From Candidatus Roizmanbacteria bacterium RIFCSPHIGHO2_01_FULL_39_8 (GTDB lineage: Bacteria > Patescibacteriota > Microgenomatia > UBA1406 > GWC2-37-13): 10,401 bases of DNA. The stretch lies in NCBI GenBank assembly GCA_001789355.1, contig MFZI01000041.1:1-10401 (forward strand), in the 5' to 3' direction. The position numbers were made by a program, and so were the translations under genes. The notes under the pieces were generated by a model. It did no database searches. It was not told the origin of the DNA and saw nothing but the letters and a program-made list of their open reading frames with translations. Position 1 is the stretch's first letter. The number at the start of each line of letters is the position of its first letter. This document shows positions 1 through 8,148 of this stretch, one piece after another.

Positions 1-1
1 G

Positions 2-1618
2 TTAATAGGTATCGGTAGCACCGCCCCAGATAATAGACTCGATGTTAACGGAGCGATGGCTCTTGGCTCGTATGGTGCTTCTCTTACAAATAGCACTGCG
101 CCCAACAATGGACTTATCGTAAGCGGAACCGTAGGAATTGGCACCTCTTTACCGGCAAGCGGTTTTACGCTTGACGTTAATGGTAGAATTCAAATGAACA
201 TCAGCAATACGGTCAATACTCAAATTGGAGTATGTAAAAATGTAGCCGATTCTGGAGGCATAGAATCAAACGTTGAGCTTGGCGACTGCTCGGGTACACC
301 ATCTGATATCGCAGAATACTATCCGGGTGAAGAAGGGTTACTCCCAGGTGATGTAGTCAGTCTTGCCGATGTAAATGGCAAACACAAAGTAGTCAAGTCG
401 GGGAAAGCCTATGATCCCAAGATTTTAGGAATTGTCTCGACCGATCCTGTGGGACAGTTTGGGAAGCCACTCGGCTATAGTACTATTCCCGAGGAAGACA
501 ATCCTGTCGCCATTGGACTTGCAGGAAAGATTCCGATCCTGGTCAGTCTGGAAAATGGACCTATCGCAATCGGTGACGGTCTTGCAGCTTCAAGTAAAGC
601 CGGTATAGCAATGAAAGCTACTCAGTTTGCCAGAGTAGTAGGTTATGCGCTCGAATCCTTTGATGGATCGGTCATAGTTTCAGAAGGAGTGAGATTCCAG
701 GAAAGAGACAGGTCTACACAAATTATGAAATACAATGATGAACCTGTTGACCCGACCGAACCGGGAGTGGGAAAAATACTTACTTACTTTAACCTGTCTT
801 ATTATTATCCCGAACTCGCCCTGAATCAAAATGGCGCTGTAAGTTCAGAAAATATCTCAGGAGTTCCACCTGATACGGTTACGAATTCGTCCTCATCCAG
901 CGCTGAAATAAGTAGTCTTACGGAACAGATAAATGAACTGTCCGATAAAGTGGCAAGTATTTCTGCAAATCTTGCTGATTTGACAAGTCAAGGCCTATCT
1001 TTTGGACCGGCTCCAGACACGGCAAGCATATCAGCAACATTGGCAAATCTTAACGACCGTGTAAATTTCCTAGAACAGATTAATATAGTGGATCAAACAT
1101 CGAGCTCTTCCGCGAGTATTGCGTCGACCTCTGCCACACTCGATCAACTGACCGTTTACGGAACCAGCAGTCTCTTTGATGTATCGATACTTAATAAATT
1201 CACGGCCGGTCTTCTCACGATCGACGGAATTGCAAGCGATGGAGCATCACTGTCGACTCTCGGAGTCCCACTCAAACTGCAAAACAATTTGTCTGCTCCG
1301 ATTGAATTCATGGGTGCAAAAGTGAGCATTGATACTCAGGGTAATTTGAATGTGCAAGAAATCGTCAGAGCGAAAAAATTCGAAGTCGACACATCAGATA
1401 TAGCTGCAGCTAGCGCCGGAAAAGCCGAGATACCTGCACATACAACCGAGCTCGATGTAGAGACCACAGCCCTTACTGAGGAGTCTCTTATCTTTGTCAC
1501 CCCCGAGGGGGAACCGGTTCCGTTATCAGCGGAAAAAACGGGCGTGAATACATTTACCATTAGACTGGAACATGGACTTCCCGCAAAACTAAGAATTAAC
1601 TGGTGGATTATAAATTAA
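2..1618 (+). CDS. Fibre-like surface protein, 5'-truncated by the window edge
   Basis: The reading frame is open from base 2, so the true start lies upstream; the ATG at 56 is internal. Two tail-fibre-type repeats of the form GIG...P...LDVNG end near bases 55 and 186. Next comes a module with SDIAEYYPGEEGLLPGDVV (about 302-360) and the pattern LGIVSTDP / GLAGKIPILVS / GDGLAASSKAGIAMKA (about 425-630). It resembles the conserved block near the C-terminus of many phage-tail-like and Patescibacteria surface proteins. A Ser-rich stretch and a likely coiled coil (EISSLTEQINELSDKVASI, about 905-960) follow. The last 80 residues form a beta-rich end module with SLIFVTPEGEP and terminal RINWWIIN, which I recognise from CPR surface proteins. 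No S74 endosialidase chaperone motif is visible. The likely role is an extracellular trimeric or fibrous adhesin. There are no phage genes nearby, so a cellular surface protein is more likely than a prophage fibre. The exact function is unknown. Confidence 0.8.
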   Translation, partial: LIGIGSTAPDNRLDVNGAMALGSYGASLTNSTAPNNGLIVSGTVGIGTSLPASGFTLDVNGRIQMNISNTVNTQIGVCKNVADSGGIESNVELGDCSGTPSDIAEYYPGEEGLLPGDVVSLADVNGKHKVVKSGKAYDPKILGIVSTDPVGQFGKPLGYSTIPEEDNPVAIGLAGKIPILVSLENGPIAIGDGLAASSKAGIAMKATQFARVVGYALESFDGSVIVSEGVRFQERDRSTQIMKYNDEPVDPTEPGVGKILTYFNLSYYYPELALNQNGAVSSENISGVPPDTVTNSSSSSAEISSLTEQINELSDKVASISANLADLTSQGLSFGPAPDTASISATLANLNDRVNFLEQINIVDQTSSSSASIASTSATLDQLTVYGTSSLFDVSILNKFTAGLLTIDGIASDGASLSTLGVPLKLQNNLSAPIEFMGAKVSIDTQGNLNVQEIVRAKKFEVDTSDIAAASAGKAEIPAHTTELDVETTALTEESLIFVTPEGEPVPLSAEKTGVNTFTIRLEHGLPAKLRINWWIIN

Positions 1619-1630
1619 GACCATATCCAA

Positions 1631-2137
1631 ATGAATCCTAATTATATTCGAATAAATCCGAATAAAAAAAATATACCTATCTATTCGGATATCTCACCTA
1701 TTCGGACTCATTCGGGGCGTAACATCGTTTATCCCGAGCTTTCTTACAAAATTATCGGAATACTTTTTGAAATTCATAACGAGTTAGGCTCTCGATATCA
1801 AGAAAAATATTACCAAAGGGCGATTGAACTGTCCCTAAATGAAAATCATATTCTATTTGAAAAAGAAAAAATGGTACCATTAATATTTAAAGATATAACT
1901 ATTGGTAAATACTTTTTAGATTTTGTGATCGAAAACAAAATCGCATTGGAAGTAAAAACAATAGACTTTTTTACAAAAAAAGACTGGAGACAGGTAAAAG
2001 GTTACTTAAAATCTGCAAATTTGGAACTGGGAATTCTCGCTAATTTTAATAGCGAACGATTAGTCTATAAACGCATTCTAAACTCTAATTTTTTACATTC
2101 GGATTCATTCGTTAAACATTCGGATCGATTTGGATGA
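1631..2137 (+). CDS. GxxExxY family protein (PD-(D/E)xK-like), repeat-bracketed
   Basis: A 168-residue protein. The family core starts at NIVYPELSYKIIGILFEIHN (residues 31-50) and continues with a variant signature G53-SRYQ-E58-KY-Y61. Residues D97, E107 and K109 (LDFVI...ALEVK) fit a PD-(D/E)xK nuclease-like site, and Q121-x3-Y125 precedes a conserved GILANF strand. The family (PF13366) is widespread in Patescibacteria; its biochemical role is not established. The first 30 or so residues and the last 13 (HSDSFVKHSDRFG) are translated from ATTCGGAT-type repeats, so both ends look like repeat sequence rather than ordinary protein. The only early ATG is 1631, and no Shine-Dalgarno is visible. 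I counted 101 G+C in 360 bases (1741-2100, 28%), against about 47% in six sampled lines of the next gene. That points to a separate origin. The gene fills the junction between two surface-protein genes and has no obvious functional link to them. Confidence 0.87.
   Translation: MNPNYIRINPNKKNIPIYSDISPIRTHSGRNIVYPELSYKIIGILFEIHNELGSRYQEKYYQRAIELSLNENHILFEKEKMVPLIFKDITIGKYFLDFVIENKIALEVKTIDFFTKKDWRQVKGYLKSANLELGILANFNSERLVYKRILNSNFLHSDSFVKHSDRFG
1646..1717 (+). repeat. 5' ATTCGGAT-type repeat array of the GxxExxY gene
   Basis: Copies seen: ATTCGAAT at 1646 (self-palindromic), ATCCGAAT at 1656 (inverted orientation), then ATTCGGAT at 1683, ATTCGGAC at 1700 and ATTCGGGG at 1710. Spacings are 10, 27, 17 and 10 bases. 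The array lies inside the translated 5' end of the gene and stops just before the conserved protein core. The inverted copy followed by direct copies gives partial dyad symmetry around base 1673. Confidence 0.75.
2097..2135 (+). repeat. 3' ATTCGGAT-type repeat array, first part
   Basis: Copies: ATTCGGAT at 2097, ATTCGTTA at 2107, ATTCGGAT at 2118 and ATTTGGAT at 2128. Spacings are 10, 11 and 10 bases, all in the direct orientation. They make up the last codons of the GxxExxY gene and reach its TGA stop. The motif matches the array at the 5' end of the same gene. Confidence 0.75.
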
Positions 2138-2227
2138 TTAAATATGGTGTTTTTTGAACCAGTAAGACAAGACAATTCACACGTCCGTAAGGAATCATCT
2201 GGATTCTTTGGAAAAATATTCCGTCCA

Positions 2228-2262
2228 ATTCGGATGTTTCCTTTATTCGGATTGATTCGTAT
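2228..2262 (+). repeat. 3' ATTCGGAT-type repeat array, outer part
   Basis: Copies: ATTCGGAT at 2228 and 2245, ATTCGTAT at 2255. Spacings are 17 and 10 bases, the same pair of values as in the 5' array (1683 to 1700 to 1710). The last copy overlaps the preferred ATG of the LamG gene at 2261. The 92 bases between this and the first 3' array (2136-2227) have no clear copies. Confidence 0.7.
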
Positions 2263-5200
2263 GAAGCTTAATCTCAGAACACTTCTGCTCTATGTCACTA
2301 GTGCAGTCGTTATAGTCGTAGCCGCTGTTATCTTCTATCTCAATTTCGCCAAAAAATCGGCGGCGGCCTGGTTTGATGACAACTGGAGCTATAGACAAAC
2401 TGTCACAATAACAAATAGTGGATCGAATCAGACCGACTTCCAGGTTTCTTTCACCCTCGATACCGAGACGCTCATTAATAATTCCAAAATGCAGGCCGAC
2501 TGTGACGATGTCCGTGTAACCGATCTAGGAGGAAATATACTTCCTCACGTCATAGAAGAAGGATCTGCTCCGTGTGATAACTCAGCCACAAAAATTTGGG
2601 TCAAAGTCCCTTCGATTACAACCTCCGGGGCAATCATTTATATGTATTATGGAAACCCTGTTGCGCTTAATACAGAGAGCGGTATTCAGGTCTTTGATTT
2701 TTTTGATAATTTCAATACAAATTCATTGGATAATTCGAAATGGAGACCTTCGCAAGATGGGTCTTCAACTCCGGCCAGTTATTCTTTCTCTGGTGGAGCT
2801 ATGACTATCACTACAGGAAGCATTTATACTCCAGATACTCAGCTATCTGACTCCCGTTCGTATATGTATGAATATAGAACCCAATGGTCCTCAACAGTAG
2901 TAACTTACTCGGGTCTAATGATTGCGAATGTACCAGGAACTCAAGGCGGCAATGCTGGCTCGCATAAACTCATCTATATGATGTCAAATTCCGGAACAAG
3001 TATAGCCCAAAGAGGCTGGGCTGCAGACGGAACAGTTGCCTCCTACAATCTTGCAAGCGATATGGCCTTATACACGCCTACTGCTGCCACTTACTATGTT
3101 GATGGTTTTTCTATGGATAGCTCCCAGATCAAATTTTGGAACAACGGATCCCAAACCGGAACGACCGTTACCGGAACTTGGACAGCTGCTCCGTATCTTT
3201 ATTTAGGCTATTTTGTTGGTGACAACTCTTTAACTACTAATATAACTGACATTACAGTCGATTGGGTTCGGGCAAGGAAATATGCTTCGACTGCCCCTTC
3301 AGCCAGTATCGCTTCAGAGGAAAAATCTCTTGGACCTGTGTCTTATTGGAGATTCGATGATGGACAAGGGACAAGTGCTCAAGATTCTTCCCAAAACAAC
3401 AATGATGGAACCTTAGCTGCTTCAACCGCTACTCCCACCTGGCAAACTGAAGATTTTTGTGTTTCAGAAAAATGTCTCCTTTTTGATGGAAGCAATGATT
3501 ATGTGAGTGTGGGAAATGTTACAAGCCTTAGCTTTAACGGTACTGCACCGTTTACTCTACAAAGCTGGGTCAAACCCACAACTTCGACACAAACGACTAA
3601 AATTATCACCAAATATAATAGTGGTGTAGCCGGAGATTTTTATCTTGGTTTGGTAAGTGGCAAAGCAATTGTTCATCGTGAAGTATCTCCTTATACCCTT
3701 ACTGGTAGCACAACCCTTCCTCTCTCAGAATGGTCGCTTATCACCGGAGTTTATGATGGGACAAATCTTAACCTCTATGTTAATGGTAAACTTGATGCTG
3801 GTCCACAAGCTTCAGGCTCGATTACGAGCACCTCGACTGGGGTTCTTATCGGCGCAATGTATAGTTCTAGTTCTCCCGCTAGTTTTTTTGCAGGATTTCT
3901 AGACGAAACAAAAGTCTATGATTATGCCCGTTCAGCCGATCAAATCAAACTTGACTACAATAACTCGGGTATAAATAAGGGTGCGGGAGTTCGAGCTGGG
4001 CAACCTCCGGAAAACAACTATCAAGCTTTGAATAATGGATTGGTGGGATATTGGAAAATGGATGAAAGCTCCTGGACAAATAACTGTTCTACAACTTCTG
4101 TTACAGATTTATCAGGAAACGGAAATAATGGAAAAGCTTGTCCAAATAGTACCGGACCAACTGGTGGCGCTGTCGGAAAGTTTGGATACGCGGGAGATTT
4201 CGACGGAACGAATGACTACGTGTCTGTCGCTGATACGACTACCCATGAACCAGCAAATATTAGCTTTGGAGCCTGGATATATGAAGACGTTACTGGAGAT
4301 TCGTGGCTTATTGAAAAACACACTTCAACTCCAGACGACTATACGCATGGATATGTTTTGAGATTAAACAGTGATGATACAATTCAGTGTTGGATCGGTA
4401 ACGGGACCACATCAGCCGTAGCTAACACGGCAATTTCAGCTACTGTTTGGACTCATGCACTTTGTACTTACGACGGGGACAAAGTTCGTTTGTACCTAAA
4501 TGGTGAACTTAAAAGCACGTCTTCATCACTAGGAGGAAGTATTGACTACACCAGTGTAGGCCATCTCACTTTAGGAGCAGACTCGCAAGGAACTCGACGT
4601 TTTAATGGTAAATTAGATGAAGTAAGGATTTATAACCGAACTCTAACTCTTTCTGAGGTTGGACAACTCTACAACTTTGCTCCAAGGCCGGATGCATATT
4701 GGAAGATGGAAGAAAACGACGGAAATAGAGTTGATTCTGTCGCAGGACTCACTATGTCTACTGCAACAGGTACCGTATCACGAAGAGGTGGGAAAATAGG
4801 AGCTGCAGCATACTTTCCCAATACCGCAGGTCAGTACCTTAATATGAATGACAGTGCAACGGTCTCTATGGGAAATTTAGACTTTACTGTTGAAGCATGG
4901 TTTAGGATGGCTTATAAAGGAGATATTCGAACTATTCTTGATAAAGGATCTGGTGCTGGAGCAACAAATCAAGAATATACTTTATATTACGATTCTGTCG
5001 ATGACCGGTTTGAATTTCAAATATCCGATGGATCAACCTCAACTACCGTAGGAGCAGCCTCATTAGGGTCGCCTTCTGCTGGTACCTGGTACCATGTTGC
5101 CGGCTGGTATGACTCAACCGCTAACTATGTTGGCGTCACAATTAACGGGGCTTACACTGATAAGACTTCTCAAACAACTGGATCCCAGAATACCGCAGGC

Positions 5201-7450
5201 CAATTTACCGTCGGAGCAAACCGTATCGGCTCTAGTCATCACGCCGGCGAAATTGACGAGGTAAAAGTATATCGGTACCTTCGTACCACTAAACAAATCG
5301 TCGAGGACATGAACGCCGGCCACCCGGCTCCTGGTAGCCCAGTCGGAAGTCCGGTGGCCTACTGGAGGCTTGATGAAGGATACGGAACTACATCGTATGA
5401 TACGAGCACGAATGCAAATAATGCGACGTTAAAGAATATCGCCTCACCTGCCACGTCCAATTCAGGGTGGTCACAAAATGGAAAATTTGCTAAAACGCTC
5501 GTCTTTGACGGAAGCAATGATTATTTATATTCGGCAAATAGCGGAAGTCTCCAACCGGCAAACTTCACCATCTCTGCTTGGCTCAAAACAGCTAATCTCG
5601 CAACTGACATGGGAGCTTTGGAAAAACCATATGCCGGACCCGGATGCTATAGGAGTTATGTGTTGGGTACCAATAACGGTTCTTGGACCGTTGGTACAAC
5701 TAATGGTTCTAGTACTTATTACAACGCAACTGACACTGTTTCGTTAACAGCAAACGAGTGGACTCACGTTGTAGGAACGTTTGACGGGTCCAACATAAAA
5801 CTGTACGTAAATGGAATTCTCAAAGCAACTACTGCAGCTTCTGTCACCGTCCTTTACGATTCAGATCCACTCCTAATTGGAGCGGTAAGCTGCGACGGAA
5901 CTGGCGGGCCGACTCAAGGATATTGGAATGGCTTGATTGATGAAGTAAAAATCTACAGTTCCGCTCTCACTGCAGATCAGATCAAAGTTGATTACAACCG
6001 CGCTCAAGCGGTCCAGTTTGGGGTCTTGGGAACTTCGACTTCAGATGGAAAAACCGCTTCTGATTCGGCGGCTACTTCCTACTGCGTACCAGGTGATACC
6101 TCAACCTGTAATCCGCCTAAAGCCGAATGGAACTTCGAGGAAGGTAGTGGAGCTACGGTGTATGACACATCCGGAAATGGAAATAATGGTACGTGGAATG
6201 CTTCCACATCAGATTACCGAGCAGGCAAAATTGGAAAAGCAATGTACGCCGATGGAACTACTGAATATATAGACATTTCGGCCAACAGTTCGATCCCAAA
6301 TAGGACTACATACACCATCACTTTCTGGGCGAAATTTGGGAGTACCACTTATGCACGAATGGGAAGATGGATAGACCCCAATTACGATTGGCTATTTGAG
6401 TGGACAAGTAGCACCATAAAAGGTTACGCCATGCCTTCGTCAGGAAATGTGTGTGTTGCCACATCGGGAAGTTTAAGTATCAATACATGGTACTATGTAG
6501 CTTTAACATTCACTAATTCCACTACAGGATGTACTTTATATATTAATGGTCAATCAGTGGCAGCTGGAGCGAGTGGAGGATTTGGAGGGGCTACCGGAAG
6601 TACTATAAGACTATGGAGTGGTAACGCAGGATCAATTAGATATGGCGATCAAATAAGAATCTACGACTATGTTCGTAGCCAAGCGCAAATCCTTTGGGAA
6701 TACAACAGAGGTGCTCCAAGCGCATACTGGAAGCTTGATGAATGCCAGGGATCAACTACCTATGACTCCTCTGGAAATAGCCTCTCGGGTACGATATACC
6801 CCGGAAGTGGTGGAGAGACGTCTATCGGAGACTGTAATACGTCAAGCACCATGTGGGGAAGCGGACAACCGGGAAAATGGAATTACGCCCTTGACTTTGA
6901 TGGCACCGATGATTACATCACGGTTGCAGATAATGCCTTGATTGAGGCTACGAGTAAGAATTTTACCGCGTCTGCTTGGATATACCCGAACGCTGTGTCT
7001 AGTAATATGGCCGTTGTCGCAAAGGGAACCTGCGGCGTTTCATGGAGTGATTATGAGCTTCTCACCACGGGTACGAATCTTCAGTTTACCTTTAGTACAA
7101 GCGGTGGGGCAACGAGTACCGTGACAGGAACAAAAACACTCAGTACCAATACCTGGTATCACGTCGCAGGAACCTATGACGGTTCGAATTTGAAAGTATA
7201 CGTCAATGGAGTGCTTGACAATTCCGCAGCCTCGACTAACACACCAAACGATACTACCGATGTAATGGCAATCGGTGGTCGCACCACGAATGGAAGTGTG
7301 GGCTGTGGAAGCGTCAGCAACCAACACCCTTTTGACGGAAAAATTGATGACGTTAAAATCTTTAACTATGCTTTGACAAATTACCAACTGCTGACGGAGT
7401 TTAATCAAGGCTCTGCAGTCCGTTTCGGCCCAAATACTGGAGCACCATAA
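2261..7450 (+). CDS. Giant secreted DUF2341 and six-LamG-domain surface protein
   Basis: About 1,729 residues from ATG 2261. The frame is open from ATG 2144, but the extra 39 residues come from the repeat-bearing gap, and a hydrophobic segment (residues 8-29) directly follows M2261, so 2261 is preferred. SAAAW (33-37) could be a signal-peptidase site; otherwise the segment is an N-terminal anchor. Residues 41-150 are DUF2341 (NWSYRQ start, YMYYGNP near 127), and 152-345 look like an associated beta-sandwich. Six LamG/ConA-like jelly rolls follow at about 359-567, 592-805, 810-1019, 1032-1247, 1286-1484 and 1486-1720. Their recurring motifs are YWxxDE, SGNxNxG, FDGSNDYV, W.hv.gtYDG, LYVNG and DxvkIY. 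Such domains bind glycans or proteins, so an extracellular adhesin or recognition role is inferred. No LPXTG, S-layer or catalytic module is seen at the C-terminus (VRFGPNTGAP). The gene has no clear Shine-Dalgarno. Confidence 0.9.
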   Translation: MKLNLRTLLLYVTSAVVIVVAAVIFYLNFAKKSAAAWFDDNWSYRQTVTITNSGSNQTDFQVSFTLDTETLINNSKMQADCDDVRVTDLGGNILPHVIEEGSAPCDNSATKIWVKVPSITTSGAIIYMYYGNPVALNTESGIQVFDFFDNFNTNSLDNSKWRPSQDGSSTPASYSFSGGAMTITTGSIYTPDTQLSDSRSYMYEYRTQWSSTVVTYSGLMIANVPGTQGGNAGSHKLIYMMSNSGTSIAQRGWAADGTVASYNLASDMALYTPTAATYYVDGFSMDSSQIKFWNNGSQTGTTVTGTWTAAPYLYLGYFVGDNSLTTNITDITVDWVRARKYASTAPSASIASEEKSLGPVSYWRFDDGQGTSAQDSSQNNNDGTLAASTATPTWQTEDFCVSEKCLLFDGSNDYVSVGNVTSLSFNGTAPFTLQSWVKPTTSTQTTKIITKYNSGVAGDFYLGLVSGKAIVHREVSPYTLTGSTTLPLSEWSLITGVYDGTNLNLYVNGKLDAGPQASGSITSTSTGVLIGAMYSSSSPASFFAGFLDETKVYDYARSADQIKLDYNNSGINKGAGVRAGQPPENNYQALNNGLVGYWKMDESSWTNNCSTTSVTDLSGNGNNGKACPNSTGPTGGAVGKFGYAGDFDGTNDYVSVADTTTHEPANISFGAWIYEDVTGDSWLIEKHTSTPDDYTHGYVLRLNSDDTIQCWIGNGTTSAVANTAISATVWTHALCTYDGDKVRLYLNGELKSTSSSLGGSIDYTSVGHLTLGADSQGTRRFNGKLDEVRIYNRTLTLSEVGQLYNFAPRPDAYWKMEENDGNRVDSVAGLTMSTATGTVSRRGGKIGAAAYFPNTAGQYLNMNDSATVSMGNLDFTVEAWFRMAYKGDIRTILDKGSGAGATNQEYTLYYDSVDDRFEFQISDGSTSTTVGAASLGSPSAGTWYHVAGWYDSTANYVGVTINGAYTDKTSQTTGSQNTAGQFTVGANRIGSSHHAGEIDEVKVYRYLRTTKQIVEDMNAGHPAPGSPVGSPVAYWRLDEGYGTTSYDTSTNANNATLKNIASPATSNSGWSQNGKFAKTLVFDGSNDYLYSANSGSLQPANFTISAWLKTANLATDMGALEKPYAGPGCYRSYVLGTNNGSWTVGTTNGSSTYYNATDTVSLTANEWTHVVGTFDGSNIKLYVNGILKATTAASVTVLYDSDPLLIGAVSCDGTGGPTQGYWNGLIDEVKIYSSALTADQIKVDYNRAQAVQFGVLGTSTSDGKTASDSAATSYCVPGDTSTCNPPKAEWNFEEGSGATVYDTSGNGNNGTWNASTSDYRAGKIGKAMYADGTTEYIDISANSSIPNRTTYTITFWAKFGSTTYARMGRWIDPNYDWLFEWTSSTIKGYAMPSSGNVCVATSGSLSINTWYYVALTFTNSTTGCTLYINGQSVAAGASGGFGGATGSTIRLWSGNAGSIRYGDQIRIYDYVRSQAQILWEYNRGAPSAYWKLDECQGSTTYDSSGNSLSGTIYPGSGGETSIGDCNTSSTMWGSGQPGKWNYALDFDGTDDYITVADNALIEATSKNFTASAWIYPNAVSSNMAVVAKGTCGVSWSDYELLTTGTNLQFTFSTSGGATSTVTGTKTLSTNTWYHVAGTYDGSNLKVYVNGVLDNSAASTNTPNDTTDVMAIGGRTTNGSVGCGSVSNQHPFDGKIDDVKIFNYALTNYQLLTEFNQGSAVRFGPNTGAP

Positions 7451-7473
7451 ATGTGATCTGAATCGTTGTTAAC

Positions 7474-7500
7474 TCCTTTAAGTTCCTTTAGACTCCCTTA
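7474..7500 (+). repeat. 5' TCCTTTA repeat array of the four-helix-bundle gene
   Basis: Three copies with an exact 10-base period: TCCTTTAAGT at 7474, TCCTTTAGAC at 7484 and TCCCTTA at 7494. They fill the gap between the LamG stop (7450) and the ATG at 7502. The frame is open through them from a TTG at 7466, but translating them would only add repeat-derived residues. Confidence 0.8.
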
Positions 7501-7501
7501 T

Positions 7502-8146
7502 ATGTCAGATCAGGATAAAGCGATCAAGGAACTGATCGAAAGAACCAGAAAAGAACTGGAAGAAGCAAAAAAACCACATGCAACTTCAAGAAGTTGGAAA
7601 AGTCCGCAAGGGTATAAATTTCTCTTCCCATGGAGTAACGCAGTATTGCTTCGTATTTTGATTCGGAAACTTACCGAGACCTTGCCCAGATCTGAATACA
7701 GGTCTAAAGCTCAAGTAGATGATGCAACTAGATCAGTGGTTGCAAACATTGAAGAAGGCTATAAAAGATCAACGACAGGTGAATATATTCGATTCCTTGG
7801 ATTTTCCCAAGGCAGTTTGGAAGAAGTAAAAGGAGATATTGAAAGACTAATGCAAGACGGATTTCTAAAATCTGTTCCAGAGAGTAAACTAACTGACTTT
7901 GGTATCGATCTAAAACTTTGGAATCTTTGGGCTAGAAATCCCTTAAACTCCTCTAGAATCCTTTATTTTCCTTTAAAATTCTCTAAGGGAATCTATAGGA
8001 ACTTAAAGGACATTAAGGGAGATAATTTAACTTATGAAGTCTTTATGGAACTAATTAACAAGACTGATTGGTTACTTCGAAGACTCGTCCGGTCTCTTGA
8101 ACAAAAACAAGACGACCTAAAACTTTGCCTCGCCGGTCTCAAATAA
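7502..8146 (+). CDS. Four-helix-bundle (S23/23S rRNA IVP family) protein with repeat-filled loop
   Basis: 214 residues from ATG 7502, the first ATG after the upstream repeats; a TTG at 7466 is the alternative. The family core is clear: FPWSNAVLLRILIRKL (42-57), LPRSEYRSKAQVDDATRSVV (61-80), ANIEEGYKRS (81-90) and YIRFLGFSQGSLEEVKGDIE (95-114). A last helix is LTYEVFMELINKTDWLLRRL (176-195). Usual members have about 115-130 residues. This one has an N-terminal charged helix (1-25) and an inserted loop (146-173) encoded exactly by a palindromic repeat array. The family includes proteins encoded in 23S rRNA intervening sequences and the diversity-generating-retroelement accessory protein Avd, so nucleic-acid or RNP binding is plausible; no catalytic role is known. 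The protein is basic. Its stop lies 6 bases from the convergent TPR gene. No rRNA or reverse transcriptase is present here. Confidence 0.9.
   Translation: MSDQDKAIKELIERTRKELEEAKKPHATSRSWKSPQGYKFLFPWSNAVLLRILIRKLTETLPRSEYRSKAQVDDATRSVVANIEEGYKRSTTGEYIRFLGFSQGSLEEVKGDIERLMQDGFLKSVPESKLTDFGIDLKLWNLWARNPLNSSRILYFPLKFSKGIYRNLKDIKGDNLTYEVFMELINKTDWLLRRLVRSLEQKQDDLKLCLAGLK
7939..8020 (+). repeat. Intragenic inverted TCCTTTA repeat array
   Basis: Four direct units start at 7939 (TCCCTTAAAC), 7949 (TCCTCTAGAA), 7959 (TCCTTTATTT) and 7969 (TCCTTTAAAA). Four inverted units end at 7990, 8000, 8010 and 8020 (GGGA, AGGA, AGGA, GGGA). Both sets have an exact 10-base period. All four pairs are symmetric about one centre between 7979 and 7980, since start and mirror end always sum to 15959. 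The result is an imperfect palindrome with arms of about 41 bases that encodes loop residues 146-173 and keeps the frame. The units match those outside the gene. Confidence 0.85.
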
Positions 8147-8148
8147 AT

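Noticed and set aside
2..1618. Prophage tail-fibre gene
   Set aside because: No other phage gene is visible, and the neighbour is a cellular-type LamG surface protein. The fibre-like repeats alone do not show a phage origin.
1631..2137. Toxin-antitoxin or restriction gene
   Set aside because: There is no partner gene, and the family match is to GxxExxY proteins rather than a known toxin or restriction enzyme.
7040..7408. Minus-strand open frame of 122 codons opposite the last LamG domain
   Set aside because: It has no recognisable domain and lies wholly opposite a strongly supported coding region.
1631..7450. TGA recoded as glycine (code 25), which would fuse the GxxExxY gene to the LamG gene through the TGA at 2135
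   Set aside because: The Gly-rich LamG gene has no in-frame TGA in about 1,729 codons, and a fusion would bury the signal/anchor segment in mid-protein.
7502..8146. Diversity-generating retroelement, because Avd belongs to the same fold family and a surface protein lies nearby
   Set aside because: No reverse transcriptase and no template/variable repeat pair with adenine-specific differences are seen in the window. It could only be revived by an RT just outside.
2..8146. All four plus-strand genes share one reading frame
   Set aside because: Chance gives this about 1 in 27, and each gene has its own stop, so it is weak evidence for in-frame insertion.
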